Shown here piece after piece: positions 59,196-64,000 of a DNA stretch of 64,000 nucleotides. A program made the position numbers and the translations under genes. Numbering within the stretch: position 1 is the stretch's first letter; each line of letters starts with the position of its first letter. The notes below the pieces were generated by a model that ran no database searches, had not been told where the DNA came from, and saw nothing but the letters and a program-made list of their open reading frames with translations. This stretch comes from Cotesia glomerata (lineage: Eukaryota > Arthropoda > Insecta > Hymenoptera > Braconidae): assembly GCF_020080835.1 (NCBI RefSeq), contig NC_058158.1, positions 14,570,001 to 14,634,000 on the forward strand, read 5' to 3'.

Positions 59196-60323
59196 AGCAC
59201 AATTTATAATGTTCACTCGAAAATTACTTAAATTAACTATAATACCTTGTTTACTTAAATTAAAATTTCTAAAGGCAGAAATTTTTCGAAAGATTTGCGT
59301 GTAAGTAAATTTGTAGCGCGATGTCAAAATCAAAACAGAGGAGAAGAAAAATTGCGAAAAAATTGGTTAAAATATAGAAAGAGACTGAGTATGAAGAGTA
59401 AGTAGAATAGCAGTGTATAGCTGAAAAAATAGTGGAAGAGAGAAAGTGACATAAAGTTAGCAACGAGACTTTAGTGAGTGTCATGAAAGCTTGGCAAAAG
59501 GGGGTGCACGTGGTTAGGGAAAACGTCGAGGGAAAACCTTTCTCGACCCTTGGCATCTCGCGTTATCCTACCGTGGATAACATCGGCGGCTTCGGCAACA
59601 GGAAATGAAAATCGCACCAACACAGTTTAATTTAGATAAAAGCATATGTTACACGCTTCGCAACCACGAAGTCTGAGTAATGTAGCTAAAATTTTTGCTA
59701 TATCATTACATTAAAGATAATTTTAATAATATACAAAATTAATTGATGAAAGCATTAATTTTAAACAAATAATAAATGTGGTGATTGCCGTATGCACTAG
59801 AAAAACATTGTTTCTTCAAAAACAAAATCAGGAATACATTCAATAGGTTCTTGTTTTAAGGATATTTAATATTTGATGCTTATTTAATTTTCATACTATG
59901 AAAATTAAATAAACATCGAATATTAAATATCCTTAAAACAAAAACCTATTGAATGTATTATGAACCATGGATAAGAACGCGAATAACAAAATTAGAAATC
60001 TAGAACACAAAACTGAGGTAAATTCATGCTATTTTTTGTTATCGCAAGTGATTTGTGAACCGGATGTAAAGATCTCTGTTAGCAGATAGAAAGAATATAT
60101 ATTTTTATACTCTTGAGGTTAAAGTTTTCCAAGTTATTTTGATTTCGACTTTATCTAGAAGGTAAATAAGAAGCAGAGGTTCAGAAAAAAGCTTATTTTA
60201 TGTCTTGGTTGGCATGAACACAGTAACCTTGATGCCATCCAAAATGTATTTACCGTGTACTATTATGACATCATTTATCCAATATTTTTTACCGCTTCTA
60301 CATCATAAAACTATTCTTTTATA
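59196..60323. other. Stretch without recognised gene; GC-richer island 59440-59610
   Basis: Contains a strong hairpin (next entry). The island (GGGTGCACGTGG, CCGTGGATAACATCGGCGGC) has no convincing ORF. Confidence 0.5.
59833..59959. repeat. Near-perfect 127-bp inverted repeat
   Basis: Arms of about 60 bp (AATACATTCAATAGGTT... versus ...AACCTATTGAATGTATT) meet at CATACTATG with almost no loop. Only a few mismatches are visible. It could be a tiny MITE, a replication-slippage palindrome or a hairpin RNA source. Confidence 0.8.
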
Positions 60324-61745
60324 CACTGTAAAAAAAAACCGGTGTGAGTCCATGCGGTGTACGGTGTTAAAAATTCCGGTGTTAAATTCAACACCGAAAT
60401 CAGTGTAGCAGTAACACCGTTCGCGGTGTAAATATTTTTTTTCGGTGTTAAATCGGTGTTATAAATTTTCCGGTGTTGATAATATTTTAACTAACACAAT
60501 TTTTATAATTAAACTTTTTATGTTTAATAATCAAAAATAAATAATCAAAAAAAGTTAATATTTAATTTAGAAAGTTTAAAATAATAAAATATTAAGTAGA
60601 TAAAAATATTTAATTAAAATAAATACACTGTAAAAAATTTCGATGTAAAAATGGACCTAGAGCTCTTTACACGGCCGTGTAGTGTGAAATTCTTTCGGTG
60701 TAAATTTTCGATCCGTGTTACTTTAACACCATTATTAAAGGTCAATTTTAGGACATCATATACATAATCGTAAACTCCAAAATAGTGCATTTTAGTAATT
60801 ATTTCATAACTTTTGAGTAGTTTTTTTGATTTTCGGAATACTTCTAAAATAATTTTAGAATTAATGCAATTTATTTGAAGCAATTTAGTTGAAATTTTGT
60901 CCTTAAATCTTATCGGGAACGTTTTTTGAATAATTTTAAAACGTTTTTTTTAACTATTTGAGAACAAATTTTGAATACTTTTGAGACATTTTTCGGATAT
61001 TTTTGGAATATTTCTTGAACAGTTTTAGAGTGTTTTTACAAAAAATTTGAAATGTTTTTAGAACAATTTTACGACAATTTTTAACGTTTTTTAAATGATT
61101 TTCATAAAGATAATTTCTTTTTGGACAGCTGTGGGTTTGTCCCGAAATTAATGGATGAAAAATTTTTTGGACAATTTTAGGACATTTTTCGGACAGTTTA
61201 AGAATTGAGAAATTGCCCATTTACGGTGAAATTCAAAGAATTTTCTTTTATAATGATAATATAATGCTGTTTTATAAGCTATGTGTTACAATATGAGTTT
61301 ATGTACAAATGAAATATCTGTAAAAAAAGCAAAGTTATCAAATTATTAATTTATCATGTTTAAAACATCCATTATATTGAGAGGAACATCATGGCTACGA
61401 TAAAATCATTATTATATTGTTCCTAAACATTTAATATTGTAAATATTATTTAACTTGTATAACATTCATTAAATCGATTTCTGCGTAATTTTATAAATTG
61501 AAAATTCTTAAATAAATGTTACTTGTCTCATTTTGATAAATATTGAATATTAATTGTGTTTTATGGATCATGTAATATTCATACTCCAATACGGTGTAAA
61601 TTTATTCTACTGTTACACCGGTATTACACCGGCTTAACACCGGATTTTTAGCACCGCAAAAGAGCACCGCTACACCGGTGTTAATACACAGGTGTTACAT
61701 AGCGGTGTTAAAATGAGTCCATTTTAACACCGCTTTTTTACAGTG
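60324..61745. repeat. RepG (CACTGTAAAAAA terminus, TA duplication)
   Basis: 1,422 bp from CACTGTAAAAAAAAACCGGTG to ACACCGCTTTTTTACAGTG, flanked by TA. Both ends are dense in CACCGGTGTTA words. A second TA-CACTGTAAAAAATTTCG start at 60624 marks a nested relative. The centre has no ORF of note. Confidence 0.8.
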
Positions 61746-62150
61746 TAAGAAAACTGGTACAAAATTTATAAGTTCCCATAGTAAACGGTATGCGCAGACG
61801 ACACGATTGTGCTCATACCGAAAAAATGTTGTGGTGAAAATAATTAATAAATAAAAATTAAAATAGTCTACCATCAAATCGGATCGGGTAAGTTGGCTTA
61901 GAATAATAAATGCTCTTTAGCAAGTAAAATCACCGATCTTAAAATAATGTTGAATAATTATAATTATTATTATACCGTGGCACTTAATTTAATAAGCGAA
62001 CATTTTATTGATTTTCGAGGTTGATCAATCAATAATATTTATTTATCTAATAATGTTGCTAATTCTATATTTTGATGACAAACATATTCATTTTTTGAGG
62101 TGACGATATTTTTTATTAATCTATCTATATAATTAAAGGAGATATCCATC
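61746..62150. other. AT-rich stretch without recognised gene
   Basis: Nothing recognised. Confidence 0.6.
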
Positions 62151-62159
62151 TATATAGTC

Positions 62160-62520
62160 ACGCAACACGAAATCTCAGGAACTATCGGACTTAGAAACTT
62201 GAGATTTGGTAGAAAAATTACTTTTGTCATGTAAAGGTCAGCTAAGACCAGATTTTACGAAATTTCTTTCCCAAAGAGGACTGCGGGGGCGTAAACAATG
62301 AAAAATTCCCGTTTTTAAACTGTAGCTTCTAGAGATTTCAAATTTCGGAGTAATCTTCTGTATGTGATCTAGAAATGACCTAAAAGCGGATTTTACAACC
62401 CACCCCCAATGAGGATTGCGGGAGTGGGTATTAACAACGAGAAATGTCAACGTCCAAACTGTAATTCCTACAGGCTCAAAATTTGGCAGGGATCTTGGGG
62501 TATGATGACAAGTTCAGCTT
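62160..62520. repeat. Degenerate ~120-bp tandem repeat
   Basis: Three worn units share TAGAAACTTGAGATTTGGTA-like, GACC(T/A)AAAAGCGGATTTTAC-like and GAGGA.TGCGGG blocks. It leads straight into a RepA fragment. Confidence 0.5.
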
Positions 62521-62527
62521 AGAACAG

Positions 62528-62918
62528 ATTTCGAGCTCAAAAATATAATTAATATATTATTTTGAGCTCTTCGAGCTCAAAGAGTTAGCTTTTCTATGCT
62601 TTTGAGCTCTTCGAGCTTAGAAGTCTGATAGAAGTTTCATAAAACAGTATTTTTTTAATTTTTAAACCGCAATAACTTCTGAATGAATGAACCGATTTTG
62701 ACGCGGTTGGCAGCATTCCGCGTAGTTTTTCACATTCTATAATATCCTTTAGAATACCAACTGATCAAACCGATAATTTTAGAGAAATTTAAAAAAATTT
62801 CAGAACTTTTTCTGAACTTTTTCGACAGCAATAATTCAGAAACCAATCAACCGATTTTCACGTTCTCGGCAGCAATCGACTTGGTTTTTTAAGCTCTAAT
62901 AATTGTTTTATTTCCGTA
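62528..62918 (-). repeat. RepA copy A13, partial
   Basis: TCGAGCTC hairpins, GAACCGATTTTGACGCGG, CAACCGATTTTCACGTTC and TTAAGCTCTAATAATTG modules. Both ends are missing. Confidence 0.75.
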
Positions 62919-62930
62919 GGTATACCTACA

Positions 62931-63342
62931 CCAATATCCTGTTACGTGAATGTGGAACGTTTCACGTAATAATTACCGTAACTCCTATTATCTCCCGCTT
63001 CACAGCATTATTTATATTTATAAAAATGCTTACCGTAAGATGGACGGTATGGCTTAATGTATATAGAATAAGCGAAAGGAAATTTAGTATAGACCGGATA
63101 GCTCAAATGGTAGAGTAGCCGACATGTCTTCGGAGGGTTCTGGGTTCGAATCCCAGTCCGAGCTATCTAATAATTTTTTCTCGCATATTCTATAAACTCA
63201 CATTAAGATGATCCTCTCCACATTCCTTTCTCAATCCTTTCCTACCAATATCCTGTTACGTGAATGTGGAACGCTTCACGTAATAATTACCGTAACTCCT
63301 ATTCTTTTCCGCTTCATAGCATTATTTATATTTGTAAAAAAA
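62931..63342 (+). repeat. Direct repeats of ~97 bp around a tRNA-like block
   Basis: CCAATATCCTGTTACGTGAA and the following ~95 bases (TGTGGAACG, CACGTAATAATTACCG) occur at 62931 and again at 63245, 314 bp apart, with few changes. Confidence 0.75.
63092..63163 (+). other. tRNA-like sequence (degenerate tRNA or SINE head)
   Basis: GATAGCTCAAATGGTAGAGT (D arm, A box) and TTCTGGGTTCGAATCCCAG (perfect T arm, B box) are excellent. The acceptor stem pairs only about 5 of 7, and the anticodon loop lacks a clean U33, so no anticodon is assigned. It lies between the direct repeats, so it is probably part of a repeat rather than a host tRNA gene. Confidence 0.6.
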
Positions 63343-63374
63343 TGTGGAACGCTTCACGATTTTGCGTGTCATTA

Positions 63375-63655
63375 AAGGCTGAGGCAAGGGAATCTAGCGT
63401 TGGGCCAACACTGGTTTGCCATAAAATGGCCAAGGCAAGAGAACCCAGCGTTGGGCCAAGACTGGTTCGCCATAGAATGGTCGAGGCAAAAGAACCCAAT
63501 TTTGGGCCAAGACTGGGCAACTAAGGCTTGGCCGGCCCAATGATTACCCGAGCCTGGGCCAAGGCTGGGAAGCCTAGCCATGGCCGTTGAAAGGCAACCC
63601 ATACTTGAGCCAGAATTGAGTAACCTAGCCTCGGCCATTCAATGGGAAATCCAAA
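63375..63655 (+). repeat. ~51-bp word array
   Basis: GTTGGGCCAAGACTGGTT and GAGGCAAGAGAACCCA words recur about every 51 bp (starts near 63381, 63433, 63484), then decay. Confidence 0.65.
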
Positions 63656-64000
63656 CTTAATTTATCATTAAGTAATAGAATTTTAAACAGTACATATTTA
63701 TTGTTTAACGAATATTTGTTAAAAAATGCTAAAATTGAAAATTTATTATTTAACCAAAACAATTGCATATCGTCAAAATTGATATGGTCTTAAAAAAATT
63801 AAAATATAATAATTTACAGTTGAATTTTTTATATTGATAATTTTAAAAAGTAAAATTTATAATATGATATTAAAAATATACAGAACAATGAAAAAAGTCT
63901 GAAGTATTATAAGAACTTGCCTTACATTTTTTTAACTAATAAACATTTGTAAAAAATAATTAATATTCATCAAAACACAATATTAAATAACATAAATTAT
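63656..64000. other. AT-rich stretch without recognised gene
   Basis: Nothing recognised up to the window end. Confidence 0.6.

Noticed and set aside
62238..62450. 70-codon minus ORF in the 120-bp tandem
   Set aside because: Repeat-derived. Units do not conserve the frame.
63092..63163. Functional tRNA gene
   Set aside because: Acceptor stem mispairs and the anticodon loop is irregular. It is kept only as tRNA-like.

Overview
The window is AT-rich, intron- and repeat-dominated eukaryotic DNA, almost certainly from an insect. The evidence is R1-clade and other APE-type non-LTR retrotransposons, (CA)n/(TA)n microsatellites, a 5S rRNA-like relic and many short inverted-repeat elements. A parasitoid wasp is my best guess, at low confidence, because no conserved host gene is visible to anchor it. 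I see no multi-exon host gene. The only well-formed non-retroelement ORF (48448-48996) lies inside a TTAA-flanked element and looks like the C-terminal part of a DEDDh exonuclease.

Layout. 1-3094: decayed R1-clade (Waldo/Mino-like) LINE in the (CA)n tract of a dispersed repeat I call RepA. 3125-4690: RepF copy broken by RepE. 4817-18781: a former ~1 kb foldback element (RepJ) opened by five nested insertions, up to four levels deep (two long LTR-like units, RepD, RepL, RepB x2, RepE, RepC, RepA, RepK). 18782-22828: unannotated AT-rich DNA. 22829-25200: RepA with a nested RepB. 28111-30909: RepA whose (CA)n tract holds a 5'-truncated LINE with an open RT C-terminal half. 33580-38510: a full-length second LINE with a perfect 17-bp target-site duplication. 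Its ORF1 and ORF2 carry 15 in-frame stops but no frameshift. 38527-40218: two RepA copies in tandem. 40833-42651: RepF. 48139-49662: exonuclease element. 51781-52476: RepH. 53137-53242: 5S-like. 53526-56186: RepM. 57203-57939: RepA with a third LINE fragment. 58682-59195: RepA. 60324-61745: RepG. 62.1-63.7 kb: RepA tail, a tRNA-like block and short word arrays.

Themes. (1) Elements sharing a CCCGASTMGAAATT-type terminus and a 2-bp target duplication of variable sequence (TA, TT, TT, AT, GT) have unrelated interiors made of iterated family-specific words, and each family holds a tRNA-like sequence. (2) A second group starts CAC... and is flanked by TA (RepG, RepH, RepL), again with iterated words. 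(3) All three R1-clade LINE copies sit in the CA tract of RepA, so one repeat supplies the landing site for another. (4) The second LINE combines a perfect target duplication with a stop-laden but frame-intact coding region and an ideal A_AAA_AAC slippery heptamer at the ORF1 stop. That is the most unusual observation here.
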